Of a stretch of DNA of 40,717 bases, positions 1-8,822 are shown one piece after another. Both the position numbers and the translations under genes were made by a program. Below the pieces are notes generated by a model, which did not search any database, was not told where the DNA came from, and saw nothing but the letters and a program-made list of their open reading frames with translations. Where the stretch lies: the NCBI GenBank assembly GCA_003557765.1, contig PWNO01000278.1, positions 1 to 40,717 of the forward strand, in the 5' to 3' direction. Each line of letters opens with the position of its first letter. Position 1 is the stretch's first letter. The stretch is from Bacteroidales bacterium (GTDB lineage: Bacteria > Bacteroidota > Bacteroidia > Bacteroidales > UBA7960).

Positions 1-461
1 ATGGCCCGTTCCAGCTTGCTATCCAGCTCCCAGGCGTCGTGCTGTTCAATCAGGTCGGAAAGCTCTCCCTGCCTTTCAATCAGCCTGGCCATTTCCTCAT
101 CGTCCATGGGCTCGGCAAACTTCAGGTTCACCTCCTCATATTCCTTCAGGACGTCCACCACCTCCTGCACGCCTTCCTGCACCACCTCCTTTACTGTCAG
201 CGAGGGATCCAGAATCGGCTCCTGGGGAAGGTAACCTATGGAATGACCGGGGGAATAAACTACCTCTCCCTGGTAAGATTTTTCCTCTCCTGCGATGATG
301 CGCATCAAAGTGGACTTACCCGAACCATTCAACCCGATGATTCCGATCTTTGCACCATAAAAAAATGAAAGATAAATGTCTTTAAGCACTTGCTTGTTGC
401 CGGGAGGAAAAGTCTTACTCACTCCTACCATGGAAAAAATAATCTTTTTGTCGTCACTCAT
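1..461 (-). CDS. ettA: ABC-F ATPase EttA (N-terminal part, runs off the left edge)
   Basis: Reading leftwards from an ATG at 461, about 153 residues are visible and the frame stays open to base 1. The N-terminus (MSDDKKIIFSMVGVSKTFPP) is followed by a Walker A motif GLNGSGKST and then IGYLPQEP, the Q-loop region of ABC-F proteins. There are no membrane segments. ABC-F proteins of the EttA group bind the ribosomal E site and adjust translation to the energy state; that role is known for the family and inferred here. The inter-ATPase linker and the second ATPase domain lie outside the window, so assignment to EttA rather than another ABC-F rests on the N-terminal half. It is divergently oriented to the gene at 587. 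Confidence 0.85.
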   Translation of the reverse strand, partial: MSDDKKIIFSMVGVSKTFPPGNKQVLKDIYLSFFYGAKIGIIGLNGSGKSTLMRIIAGEEKSYQGEVVYSPGHSIGYLPQEPILDPSLTVKEVVQEGVQEVVDVLKEYEEVNLKFAEPMDDEEMARLIERQGELSDLIEQHDAWELDSKLERA

Positions 462-543
462 GGCCTGTTGTTTTGCATATTTGCAAAATTGCGAAAAATA
501 AGCTTGTGAAGCACAGAAAATATGGCTTTTCAATGCAATCCTG

Positions 544-551
544 TATATTTG
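544..551 (+). promoter_or_regulatory. Bacteroidota -7 element (TATATTTG)
   Basis: TATATTTG matches the TAnnTTTG consensus. Using the 6-nt spacing seen at the SRP RNA promoter, transcription would begin near 557, about 30 nt before the ATG at 587. No good -33 TTTG lies 19-21 nt upstream, so this call rests on the -7 box alone. Confidence 0.45.
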
Positions 552-586
552 TAAAATAAAACCTGCAAGTGCAGAACACTTATACT

Positions 587-1192
587 ATGGCTGCCCCAAC
601 CGTAATCAAAGTCGTAAGTTGTACAGAAGCTCCCTTTATGCTCAATGGATGGAAACACCATATGGGTTTTCTGGCTTTTCAGATACGCAAATGGACCGCA
701 AAACCTGAACAACTTTATCCTTTATTTGTGGCAAAGCTTAAGGTGCTTGGGGATTCCCTTTTCGATATTTATACCGGAAAGCTCGATCCGGGCCAGATCA
801 CTGCAGAGCTCACGACGACCTTGCAAGGCTTCCATGTCTTTGATAAAGAAGCCTATACCCGTTGGATCGATAGTTCATCCCAGCTTTTCTGGCAACTGAG
901 TATCTCTGATGGATCTGAATGGACCATGCGCCATGGCGATTCTGAAGAATTTTACATCCATATTCACCCTGCACGGCACAGTTTATACTCCGAAAGACTG
1001 AAGGCCAATCAGCTACGTACCGCATTAGCTACCCTGATCCTCGCCAACATGCGGGGTGAACAGCCCAACATGCGCATATTGAATCAAGTCCGTCAGGACT
1101 ATCTCGGACTCTCGAGGGTCACCAAACCCATGGCCAAGGAAATTTTTATACTGATGAACAGTATGGCCAAAATAGCCAATGTTCCGCACTAA
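587..1192 (+). CDS. hypothetical protein, 201 aa
   Basis: I do not recognise this protein. I chose the ATG at 587; the frame can extend to a GTG at 569, but the -7 box at 544-551 and a start MAAPTVIKV favour the ATG. It is soluble, with no signal peptide or membrane segment. The N-terminal half has many aromatic residues (NGWKHHMGFLAFQIRKW). The middle holds a cluster HGDSEEFYIHIHPARHS with several His and acidic residues that could bind metal, although no known motif is matched. The C-terminal third is predicted helical. The flanking genes, ettA (divergent) and prmC (convergent), give no functional hint. Codon use looks like its neighbours. Confidence 0.75.
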   Translation: MAAPTVIKVVSCTEAPFMLNGWKHHMGFLAFQIRKWTAKPEQLYPLFVAKLKVLGDSLFDIYTGKLDPGQITAELTTTLQGFHVFDKEAYTRWIDSSSQLFWQLSISDGSEWTMRHGDSEEFYIHIHPARHSLYSERLKANQLRTALATLILANMRGEQPNMRILNQVRQDYLGLSRVTKPMAKEIFILMNSMAKIANVPH

Positions 1193-1273
1193 TAGGATTA
1201 AAATTGGTGCAAGCTAAAGCACACAGCGGTATAGAAGCTGCAATGAAATAGATACGACAAAAACCCTGCTTCG

Positions 1274-2212
1274 CTAAAGCTTTCCGGCGACATACCTGTC
1301 CTTGCCGCGAAAGTCCTGCTTCAACTCCACATGATGAAATCCATAAAATTTTATTAAGGAAAGACATTCCGCTCCCAATGCTTCATTGATCTCAAAAAAT
1401 ATCCAGCCTCCAGTTCTTAAAACATTTTTGGCCATGTTGCATATCGCACGATAATACAGCAAGGGGTCTTCATCGGGAACGAAAAGCGCAGTTGCTGGTT
1501 CATAATCGCTTACCTGCACCTGCATAACGGCCTTTTCCGATTGCTTTACATAGGGTGGGTTGCTGACGATCACATCAAAGGATCTTCCGGCGGGCGCGTG
1601 TTTTGCGTGCAGAATATCACAATGAAAGAAGTCGATCAACACATTGTTTGCTCGCGCATTATCGGAGGCCACTTCGAGTGTTTTTGGGTCGACATCGCAA
1701 GCGCTAACTTGGTATCGGGGCAAGCGGGCTGCCAGGGCGATGGCGATGCAACCACTCCCCGTGCCGATGTCGAGAATGGTGCCGGTATTTTTTTCACCTC
1801 CTGCCAGGCTTGCTTTGGCCTTTATGCCATCACTTATACTGTAAGCATGTGGCATTTGTTTCTGCCTGAGCACATCCAACACCCATATTGCAAGACCTTC
1901 GGTTTCAGGCCTGGGAATAAGAATACCGGGCTTTATGCGCAGTTCGTAATCGAGAAAGGTGCTGATTCCGGTAATGTACTGAACGGGTTCGCCTTTTTTC
2001 AGGCGTTTGAGTGCTTTGATCAGCTTCACAATGCCTGTTTCACTGATTCGCTCAGTGGCTTTGAGCACCCGTTGATCTTTCGGTAATCCCAGCAAGCGAA
2101 AAAACACCTCATCGGCCACAGCTGTACGTTCACGAACCGAGGTGATTCCCACAAGACCATCCTTAAACCATTGATAGAGGTCACTTATTATATTACTTTT
2201 TATGCCTGCCAC
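1274..2212 (-). CDS. prmC: Peptide chain release factor N5-glutamine methyltransferase PrmC/HemK
   Basis: The product methylates the glutamine of the GGQ motif of release factors RF1 and RF2, using S-adenosylmethionine in the cytoplasm. Visible family marks are an N-terminal helical substrate-binding domain (residues 1-90), the RPETE signature at 101-105, the SAM-binding loop GTGSG at 150-154 and the catalytic NPPY motif at 218-221. The 312-residue length is slightly long for the family; the extra residues form a Lys/Ala-rich insert before the SAM loop (about 120-145). The start is GTG at 2212, 19 bp downstream of the stop of the NamZ-like gene, so the two are probably co-transcribed. Confidence 0.93.
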   Translation of the reverse strand: MAGIKSNIISDLYQWFKDGLVGITSVRERTAVADEVFFRLLGLPKDQRVLKATERISETGIVKLIKALKRLKKGEPVQYITGISTFLDYELRIKPGILIPRPETEGLAIWVLDVLRQKQMPHAYSISDGIKAKASLAGGEKNTGTILDIGTGSGCIAIALAARLPRYQVSACDVDPKTLEVASDNARANNVLIDFFHCDILHAKHAPAGRSFDVIVSNPPYVKQSEKAVMQVQVSDYEPATALFVPDEDPLLYYRAICNMAKNVLRTGGWIFFEINEALGAECLSLIKFYGFHHVELKQDFRGKDRYVAGKL

Positions 2213-2231
2213 TTATAAACGTGTTGCGAGA

Positions 2232-3467
2232 TTATTGCTCAGGATAGATAAGGTAAGGTTCTCGTCGTATTTGGAATGTCGTCAGGTCTTCTTGCCAGCT
2301 ATTCCGGATTTCTTCGGCATGATATCCCTGCTCGATTTGCTGGCGCAAGGTGGCTGTACCGGCAAGCCTATCAAAGAAGGGGTTAAAAAAGTTTTTCTGA
2401 TCCGGAAAATGCTGATATGCCTCAATGAGGTACTGCAGGTTGATCTTTTCACTATTGCGCAGCTTTTGCAGCTCATACTCCCGCAGGTCCTGTCCCTGAC
2501 ATAACATCCCCTTTTGTGGAGGATTCGGAGCGGCCCTCGCGCTTTCAGGGGTAAAGGTAAATGGATAATCCGTGGCGGGTAGCTCCGGGTGCCCGAATAT
2601 CTGAAAGGGCATGTCCGTTCCACGGCCTACACTGATCACCGTACCTTCGAAAAAGCAGAGTGAGGGATACAGATATACTGCGTGCATGTTTGGCAGGTTT
2701 GGTGATGGCGGGACCGGCAGGTGGTAGGATTGCCCCCTGTGGTAATTTTGCACTGGGATAACGGTCAGGCGCAGCTCATGGCCTTCCGTCTCCAGCCACC
2801 CCTCACCGCTCGCCATCAGGGCATATTCACCCACGGTAAGTCCATGCACAATGGGTACCGGGTGCAAACCCACAAAAGAACGGTAATCCGGCTCAAGTAT
2901 GGGGCCATCGATAAAATGTCCGTTAGGGTTTGGCCTGTCGAGAATGATCATGGGGATATCAAGAGCAGATGCTTCATCCATAATATAGGTCATGGTGGAA
3001 ATATAGGTATAGAAGCGAGTGCCCACATCCTGCATGTCGAACATGATGATGTCTACTTCTTCCAGCTGTGCAGCCGTGGGTCTCCTGTTGTCGCCATAAA
3101 GGCTGATTACCGGAAGGCCGCTTTGCGGATCCTTGCTGTCCAGCACCATTTCACCAGCGGCAGCTTCACCGCGGAAGCCATGCTCCGGGCTGAACACCTT
3201 TACCACGTTAAGGGCCGACCGTAGTAACGTGTCTACCAGATGCAAATCTCCGACCATGGAAGTATGGTTTGCGGCAACTGCCACCCGTTTTCCATCAAGC
3301 ATTTGAAAGTATTTCTCAATTTGCCAGGCGCCAGGGATGACTTTACAGTCATTATCACTATGGCCTGCCATAGATGTTACCAGCAAAAATATTAATCCAA
3401 CGGTGATGGTCCATACCCATGAGCGGATATAGCTACATTGAATAAAGAATTTAGGTAAAATCCCCAT
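2232..3467 (-). CDS. namZ: DUF1343 family, NamZ-like exo-beta-N-acetylmuramidase, exported
   Basis: The 411-residue protein belongs to the DUF1343/YbbC family, whose Bacillus member NamZ releases N-acetylmuramic acid from non-reducing ends of peptidoglycan fragments. Visible conserved blocks are SPEHGFRG (93-100), FDMQDVGTRFY (143-153) and LDRPNPNG (176-183), followed by the family's C-terminal half. The N-terminus has a hydrophobic stretch (about residues 18-33) preceded by a long polar segment; this is a signal peptide or membrane anchor, so the enzyme should act in the periplasm. It starts with ATG at 3467. The enzymatic role is inferred from family membership; wall recycling is the expected context. 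Confidence 0.85.
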   Translation of the reverse strand: MGILPKFFIQCSYIRSWVWTITVGLIFLLVTSMAGHSDNDCKVIPGAWQIEKYFQMLDGKRVAVAANHTSMVGDLHLVDTLLRSALNVVKVFSPEHGFRGEAAAGEMVLDSKDPQSGLPVISLYGDNRRPTAAQLEEVDIIMFDMQDVGTRFYTYISTMTYIMDEASALDIPMIILDRPNPNGHFIDGPILEPDYRSFVGLHPVPIVHGLTVGEYALMASGEGWLETEGHELRLTVIPVQNYHRGQSYHLPVPPSPNLPNMHAVYLYPSLCFFEGTVISVGRGTDMPFQIFGHPELPATDYPFTFTPESARAAPNPPQKGMLCQGQDLREYELQKLRNSEKINLQYLIEAYQHFPDQKNFFNPFFDRLAGTATLRQQIEQGYHAEEIRNSWQEDLTTFQIRREPYLIYPEQ

Positions 3468-3759
3468 GACAGTTAATTTTCAAATAGATATGGATTCTGT
3501 TTGTAACGGATAGCATATTGCCTGTTTTGTTGCCATTTGATCTTGATTATTGCTGTTTGCCAATACGCCGGGCTAACAAATGCCAGATTCATCTGACCAA
3601 AACATAAATAATTATAAACTGATGAACCGAGCACTTGCGAGCTCGGCGAAGCCAAACCTCCATGCCAAAGAATTGACGCACAGGGGAATGATTATCTAAT
3701 GAAGGTTCCATGTGACCGATTTAATCAAATTATAAACACATGAATAATTTGTCCTGTCT
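3468..3759. other. Intergenic spacer between lipA and namZ
   Basis: This 292-bp AT-rich spacer shows no convincing gene. It contains a short GC-rich inverted repeat near 3629-3648 (CCGAGC and GCTCGG separated by 8 nt) followed by GCGAAGCC, which resembles the AGCGAAG-type repeat units found in other spacers of this window. Confidence 0.5.
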
Positions 3760-4620
3760 TCAAACATGTTTTTCGGCATGATACGAAGAACGGACCAGTG
3801 GGGCGCTTTCTGCATGGAGAAAACCCTTCTCCAATGCAATCCGGCCGTATCTGGTAAAGGTATCCGGGTGAATGTACTCCTGCACGGGGAGGCTATTGGC
3901 AGAGGGCTGCAAGTACTGTCCGATGGTGATCACCTGGCAGTTGACGGCACGGAGGTCATCCATGGTGCGCAGGATCTCCTCCTCTGTTTCACCTAATCCA
4001 AGCATGATGCCTGACTTGGTGCGGATATCACTATGGTCAGCGACATATTTGATCACCTGCAGGCTACGGTCATAATCTGCATATACCCTTACCGGCCTGG
4101 TTAGCTCACGGACCGTTTCCAGGTTGTGGCTGATCACCTCCGGGGCGGCATCTATAACTGTTTGCACGTCTTCTTCCTGGCCTTTAAAGTCCGGGATTAG
4201 TGCTTCGATAGTAATTTCGGAAGCCAGTCTTTTGACGGCGCGGATAGTAGCTGCCCAGTGTGAGGCACCTCCATCCTTCAGGTCATCACGGTCTACGCTG
4301 GTGATCACGCAGTGTTTTATCCCCATGGAGGCTGCTGCCTTTGCTACTTCTTCAGGCTCACGTGGATCAGGTGGCAGGGGTTTGCCTGTTTTCACATTAC
4401 AAAACCGGCAGCTGCGCGTGCAGACGTCGCCCAGGATCATGAAGGTTGCCGTGCCATAGGCCCAGCATTCGCCTTTATTTGGGCAGGCCCCGCTTTCACA
4501 GATCGTATGCAGATTACCCCTGCGCAACTTGCGGCTGATATTCCCATAATCGCTTGCACGCGTCAGCCTGGTGCGCAACCATGGTGGTTTCTTTAAATAG
4601 TTGTCTCTGAATTTCCTCAA
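3760..4620 (-). CDS. lipA: Lipoyl synthase LipA
   Basis: This radical-SAM enzyme inserts two sulfur atoms into protein-bound octanoyl groups to make lipoate for 2-oxoacid dehydrogenases and the glycine cleavage H protein. Both iron-sulfur cluster motifs are present: the auxiliary-cluster CX4CX5C (C41, C46, C52) and the radical-SAM CX3CX2C (C67, C71, C74). The C-terminal RSSYHAE region carries the conserved serine that ligates the auxiliary cluster. The length (286 aa) is normal. The only in-frame initiation codon giving a full N-terminus is TTG at 4620, with a TAA five codons further upstream. lipB and lplA are not adjacent, but gcvT, part of a lipoate-using system, lies elsewhere in the window. 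Confidence 0.95.
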   Translation of the reverse strand: MRKFRDNYLKKPPWLRTRLTRASDYGNISRKLRRGNLHTICESGACPNKGECWAYGTATFMILGDVCTRSCRFCNVKTGKPLPPDPREPEEVAKAAASMGIKHCVITSVDRDDLKDGGASHWAATIRAVKRLASEITIEALIPDFKGQEEDVQTVIDAAPEVISHNLETVRELTRPVRVYADYDRSLQVIKYVADHSDIRTKSGIMLGLGETEEEILRTMDDLRAVNCQVITIGQYLQPSANSLPVQEYIHPDTFTRYGRIALEKGFLHAESAPLVRSSYHAEKHV

Positions 4621-4666
4621 ATCATTCGTTAATTATTGCATCCGATTGGATCAGGGTTCTACATAT

Positions 4667-4674
4667 CAAATATA
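4667..4674 (-). promoter_or_regulatory. -7 element for lipA (TATATTTG on the minus strand)
   Basis: The minus-strand TATATTTG would start transcription near 4661 and give a leader of about 40 nt before the TTG at 4620. A TTTG at 4690-4693 lies only 15 nt upstream, shorter than the usual 19-21 nt, so the -33 box is uncertain. Confidence 0.4.
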
Positions 4675-4713
4675 TGACACAAATTTACACAAATCTGATG
4701 GCAAAGAATGCAC

Positions 4714-4747
4714 AAAAAAAGCCATCCGCAAATGCAATGCGGATGGC
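4714..4747 (-). terminator. Rho-independent terminator after the 79-aa gene
   Basis: There is a perfect 9-bp stem (GCCATCCGC with GCGGATGGC, 4721-4729 and 4739-4747) and a 9-nt loop. On the minus strand seven T follow the stem (4714-4720). It lies 31 bp past the stop of the small gene at 4779-5018 and 40 bp before the inferred lipA -7 box, so it separates two transcripts. Confidence 0.88.
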
Positions 4748-4778
4748 TCAATGATTAAAAGCATTTCAGATCATGATG

Positions 4779-5018
4779 TCAATTGCTCAGCATAAAGATG
4801 GTTTGACCATTTCGGGTTTTGAATGCATCAAGCGCCCTGGCATAATTCATGATGTTGTCGATCACTGAACGGTCAGGTGTCTGCTGATCATTGTCCAGAT
4901 CAGCCCTTCGGGGTCGGGACAAATGATGGCCGGTGATGCAATCTTCAAGTTCCGGGTTCAGGTGCAGGCAAGTTAGGTAATTCATGATCTCGTGCGCATT
5001 AGTATGGGATTGTTCCAT
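4779..5018 (-). CDS. small hypothetical protein, 79 aa
   Basis: I do not recognise this protein. It starts with ATG at 5018 and is soluble, His/Asn/Asp-rich and mildly acidic. Two similar helices carry an IMNY motif (HEIMNYLTC near residue 9 and NIMNYARALDAF near residue 55), suggesting a small internal duplication or helical hairpin. Reality is supported by the strong terminator 31 bp downstream and by the absence of any competing gene on the other strand. Neighbours are lipA (same strand, separate transcript) and sucC (divergent). Confidence 0.65.
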   Translation of the reverse strand: MEQSHTNAHEIMNYLTCLHLNPELEDCITGHHLSRPRRADLDNDQQTPDRSVIDNIMNYARALDAFKTRNGQTIFMLSN

Positions 5019-5134
5019 AGGCTATTATTTGATTTAAGTTGAATTGCATCTTTAAAACGGCTTCAGCTTATTGATTATTTTATCCTGATGAAAAAATTTA
5101 CTTTTGATTATCTTAAAGAGAATGAGAATAAATG

Positions 5135-5142
5135 TATATTTG
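5135..5142 (+). promoter_or_regulatory. -7 element for sucC (TATATTTG)
   Basis: TATATTTG matches the consensus exactly. Transcription would begin near 5148, giving a leader of about 60 nt that opens with a G-rich run able to pair with a CCC at 5160-5162. The nearest TTTG (5103-5106) is 28 nt upstream, too far for a normal -33 box. Confidence 0.45.
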
Positions 5143-5207
5143 CTTGTGGGGGACTTTTTCCCGATAGATGTAAGGATCATTCTTCATTCATATTAAAATA
5201 GCTATTT

Positions 5208-6419
5208 ATGAATTTACACGAATACCAGGGAAAACAATTGCTGATGCGTTATGATGTGCCTGTAGCCATGGGCATATTGGTTGAAGAAGTCAAGGAGTCC
5301 ATTCCGGCTGCAAAAAAGATACAGGAAGCCACGGGGATTGACCTTTGGGCTGTCAAAGCACAGGTGCATGCAGGCGGACGCGGCAAGGGTGGCGGTGTAA
5401 AAATTGCCAAGAGTTTGGAAGAGGTGGAAAAACATGCCGGCACCATCCTTGGTATGCAGTTGGTGACGCCACAGACCAGTGCAAAAGGCAAGCTGGTAAG
5501 AAAAGTCCTTGTCGAACAGGGGATCTATTACCCCGGAGAAAGCGAACCGGAAGAGTTTTATATGAGTATGTTGCTCAACCGCGATACCTCAAGAAATATG
5601 ATGGTCTATTCCCCAAGGGGAGGCATGAACATCGAAGAGGTTGCGGAAGAGACCCCTGACCTGATTTTTACCGAAGAAATTGATCCGGTAGCCGGCGTAC
5701 AGCCATTTCAGTGCCGTAGAATTGCCTTTAACCTGGGGCTTAGGGGACAAGCTTTCAAGAATATGGTCAAATTCATTCCGAAACTGGTCCAGGCATACCA
5801 CGAAAATGATGCGACCCTTGTGGAAATCAACCCCCTGTTTAAGACTTCGGACAACAAAATCATGGTGGTCGATACCAAGATGAGCATCGACAACAATGCG
5901 TTGTTTCGCCATCCAGATATTGTGGAGATGCGAGATATCCATGAAGAAGACCCTATGGAGGTGGAAGCTGGCAAGCATGACCTGAATTATGTCAAACTGG
6001 ATGGCAACGTAGGATGCATGGTTAACGGAGCTGGTCTGGCCATGGCCACAATGGACATCATCAAACTAAGTGGCGGGGATCCTGCCAACTTCCTGGATGT
6101 CGGTGGTTCTGCAAGTGCCAAACGCGTGGAAGAAGCCTTTCGCATCATATTACAGGACAAAAATGTCAAAGTGATCCTGATCAACATTTTTGGTGGTATC
6201 GTGCGTTGCGACCGCGTAGCCAGAGGCATTGTTGATGCCTATCAGAATATTGGGGTTATCGATATTCCGATTATTGTGCGACTCCAGGGCACCAATGCCA
6301 AAGAAGCAAAAGAGCTGATTGATGAATCCGGACTAAAGGTGCAGTCGGCTATTCAGCTTAAGGAAGCAGCTGAGCTGGTTACAAATGCCATTCATGATGC
6401 GAATAAACCGCTTAGTTGA
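5208..6419 (+). CDS. sucC: Succinyl-CoA synthetase beta subunit (SucC)
   Basis: SucC is the ATP-grasp subunit of succinyl-CoA synthetase, which makes nucleoside triphosphate while converting succinyl-CoA to succinate in the TCA cycle. The N-terminus MNLHEYQGKQLL, the glycine-rich loop HAGGRGKGGGV (54-64) and the C-terminal NIFGGIVRCD segment (near 325-335) are typical. The length (403 aa) is close to the usual 385-400. The alpha subunit SucD, which carries the phosphohistidine, is not in this window, so the pair is split. A 7-bp stem overlaps the stop codon (6416-6422 with 6432-6438) but has no T-run, so it is at best a weak terminator. Confidence 0.95.
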   Translation: MNLHEYQGKQLLMRYDVPVAMGILVEEVKESIPAAKKIQEATGIDLWAVKAQVHAGGRGKGGGVKIAKSLEEVEKHAGTILGMQLVTPQTSAKGKLVRKVLVEQGIYYPGESEPEEFYMSMLLNRDTSRNMMVYSPRGGMNIEEVAEETPDLIFTEEIDPVAGVQPFQCRRIAFNLGLRGQAFKNMVKFIPKLVQAYHENDATLVEINPLFKTSDNKIMVVDTKMSIDNNALFRHPDIVEMRDIHEEDPMEVEAGKHDLNYVKLDGNVGCMVNGAGLAMATMDIIKLSGGDPANFLDVGGSASAKRVEEAFRIILQDKNVKVILINIFGGIVRCDRVARGIVDAYQNIGVIDIPIIVRLQGTNAKEAKELIDESGLKVQSAIQLKEAAELVTNAIHDANKPLS

Positions 6420-6469
6420 AGTAATTGTTAAACTTCAATCATGTTGTCACGAAACTGAATATTTCTGAA

Positions 6470-6477
6470 TATTTTTG
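6470..6477 (+). promoter_or_regulatory. -7 element for the T9SS-sorted protein (TATTTTTG)
   Basis: TATTTTTG fits TAnnTTTG and would place the transcript start near 6483, about 45 nt before the ATG at 6529. A TTG at 6444-6446 is 23 nt upstream, slightly longer than ideal. The surrounding DNA has two copies of GAATATTT. Confidence 0.45.
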
Positions 6478-6528
6478 TATAGTATTTTCTTAATTTAACA
6501 ACTTATTAAAACCAAAAACAAACAGACT

Positions 6529-8796
6529 ATGAAAAAAGCATTACTTAAAACCATGAGTGTAGTGATCCTTTGTCTGCTTATTGGACCCATGCAGATCTGG
6601 GCCGATAATGGTTCTGAGGATATTGTGGAAATTGCCACAATAGAAGACCTTCGTAACCAGGAACCTGGTGATGGAACTGTGTATAAATTGACCGGGGAAG
6701 TCATCCTTACCTATCAGCAAGATTTTCGTAACCAGAAGTTTATAGAGGATGGGACAGCTGGTATTCTTATTGATGATCCCCCCCCTACCGGCAATTTTGG
6801 CGAAGGAGTAATCACCAGTGAGTATGAAATCTATGATGGCATTACCGGCATGATTGGCACGCTCGGTGAATTTGGCAATATGCTCCAATTTGTTCCTGAA
6901 GAGGATCCCGGTGAGCCCACATCCAGTTTAAATATTGTTGAGCCTGTGGTCATTACCATGGAAGACTTCGTGAACAACTTCATGGAATACCAGTCGCGGC
7001 TTGTGACTATTGAAGGAGTCGAGTTCCTGGTTGACGCAGGTGAAACCTTTTCCAATGGTGTGGTCTATGATTTTACAGATGGTGATTTTGTTGGAGAATA
7101 CCGAACTACTTTTTTTGATGTGGATTATATCGGATCCCCCATACCCTCCGGAGAGCTTAACATCACAGGCTTGCCAAACTCAAGAGCTGAAGGTGACTTT
7201 ATGACTGCAAGAAACTGGGCTGATATTGAAACCTTGACAGCTTACTCAGTTGAGTTTAATATCATAGATGAGGAAAACAATGCGGTAGAAAACGTTGAAC
7301 TTGAGTTTTATGGGGAAACGATGACAGCGCCTCCCTATTTCTTTAAAGAGGTGCCTGTGGGAACTTATCCTTATACTGCGACCAAAGAAGGGTACCACAT
7401 CGCTACCGGTCAGGTAACCGTGAGTGATGAGGATGTGGTATATGATTTGGTGATGGTGGAAATTGACCCAAATATGGTGACTGAATTCCCCTGGCACGAA
7501 GATTTTTCTGGTGATTTTCCTCCTGAGCATTGGACGCACTTCACCTACGGTGCCGGTGGCTGGCAACAGGATGATGAACGAGCATTCCACGATGCCACAC
7601 CAGTTGGAGAAGAGGCAGATAGCTGGTTAGTTACTCCACAGATCCAACTTCCCGAGGATGAAAGTATGCTGATCTCCTTCCTCGAGAATAACCAGTTCAT
7701 GACATTATATGGTTACAGCGGACTCATGCTCTCCAGGGGCAGTGGTAACCCGGAACACGGACATTTCATTGAGATCTATGAGTCGGATGGCGACATTGGC
7801 GTGACAGATACGGGAGAAGCACTTGTCTCGCTTGGTGACTATGAAGGAGAGGTAGTTTACCTGGCCTTTAACTACAAGGGAGAAGATGCCCATCGGTGGT
7901 GGGTGAATGATTTTCTTATAGAGGAAGCACCTGGAGCAATTGAGGTATCGGATATTGCTACCCTAAAAAACCAGCAACTGGACGGAGACCTGCCTTTCAT
8001 GATCACCGGTGAAGTGGTAATCACCAATTTACAAAAAGCGTATCGTGGCCAGTTTTACATACAGGATGAAACCGGAGCTCTTCTCGTGGATGACGCTGCT
8101 GGCATTGTGGAAACGGAACATGAACTATACGATGGCATTACCGGCCTTACCGGTATGTTGACAGCCTTCCAGGAAATGCTGCAGTTGGTTCCGACTGAAG
8201 ACCCAGGTGCGGCTTCTTCTTTTGGTAACGAAGTAGAACCACTGGTGGTTACATTGGCAGACCTGGATTATGCACATCAAGGCATGCTGGTCTATATCGA
8301 AGATGTCTATTTTGATGAAGATAATCCTGAAACTTTTTATCACAATGAGTCCTATAATATTTATGATGCCACAGCAGCAGGATTAATACGTACGCCTAAT
8401 TCGGAAGGTTTATTTGACTATTTTGGAGAGCCAGTACCTGCTCCGGGTGATGCAAAGCACCTCATTGGCGTGATTCATCAGAGGTTTGATGTGCTGAGGC
8501 TGCAGCCGCGCATGCTGGATGACTTCATTGAGTCGACTACGGATGTAGTCAATTTAGAATTACAGCAATTGCATGTATATCCCAACCCGGCCAATGACCG
8601 GGTATACATTGAAAGCATTGATGGTGCGATTGACCAGGTGCAGGTGTATAATATTCAGGGCCAAAGGGTTCTTGATCACCCCGGGGATTCTTCCGGCAGG
8701 GTACAACTGAACGTGTCATCGCTTAGTCCTGGCATCTATGTGATGCAGGTCAGCTCAGGCCAAACTGTAATTTCGCAGAAGTTGCAAATTCAATAA
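6529..8796 (+). CDS. Secreted multidomain protein with duplicated OB-like domains and a T9SS sorting domain
   Basis: The 755-residue protein begins with a signal peptide (about 1-25). Two related blocks of about 200 residues (about 31-230 and 470-670) share the order IATLxxQ, TGEVxIT, xIxDxTGxxxxDD, EYDGITGxxGxL and QLVPTEDPG; they resemble the OB-fold-like/DUF5689-type domains of Bacteroidota surface proteins. Between them lie a carboxypeptidase-regulatory-like beta domain (about 240-312) and a choice-of-anchor-J-like jelly roll (about 320-466, with DSWLVTPQIQL and WWVNDFLIEE). The end (about 678-755: LHVYPNPANDRVYI, then GIYVMQV) is a type A T9SS sorting domain, so the protein should be exported by the type IX system and attached to or released from the surface. 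No catalytic site is evident; binding is the likely role. Confidence 0.85.
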   Translation: MKKALLKTMSVVILCLLIGPMQIWADNGSEDIVEIATIEDLRNQEPGDGTVYKLTGEVILTYQQDFRNQKFIEDGTAGILIDDPPPTGNFGEGVITSEYEIYDGITGMIGTLGEFGNMLQFVPEEDPGEPTSSLNIVEPVVITMEDFVNNFMEYQSRLVTIEGVEFLVDAGETFSNGVVYDFTDGDFVGEYRTTFFDVDYIGSPIPSGELNITGLPNSRAEGDFMTARNWADIETLTAYSVEFNIIDEENNAVENVELEFYGETMTAPPYFFKEVPVGTYPYTATKEGYHIATGQVTVSDEDVVYDLVMVEIDPNMVTEFPWHEDFSGDFPPEHWTHFTYGAGGWQQDDERAFHDATPVGEEADSWLVTPQIQLPEDESMLISFLENNQFMTLYGYSGLMLSRGSGNPEHGHFIEIYESDGDIGVTDTGEALVSLGDYEGEVVYLAFNYKGEDAHRWWVNDFLIEEAPGAIEVSDIATLKNQQLDGDLPFMITGEVVITNLQKAYRGQFYIQDETGALLVDDAAGIVETEHELYDGITGLTGMLTAFQEMLQLVPTEDPGAASSFGNEVEPLVVTLADLDYAHQGMLVYIEDVYFDEDNPETFYHNESYNIYDATAAGLIRTPNSEGLFDYFGEPVPAPGDAKHLIGVIHQRFDVLRLQPRMLDDFIESTTDVVNLELQQLHVYPNPANDRVYIESIDGAIDQVQVYNIQGQRVLDHPGDSSGRVQLNVSSLSPGIYVMQVSSGQTVISQKLQIQ

Positions 8797-8822
8797 GATC
8801 AGCCATGGGTTGACCTCCCTGT

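Noticed and set aside
1541..2086. Plus-strand open frame (181 codons) opposite prmC
   Set aside because: PrmC on the other strand has RPETE, GTGSG and NPPY motifs; the antisense frame is a by-product.
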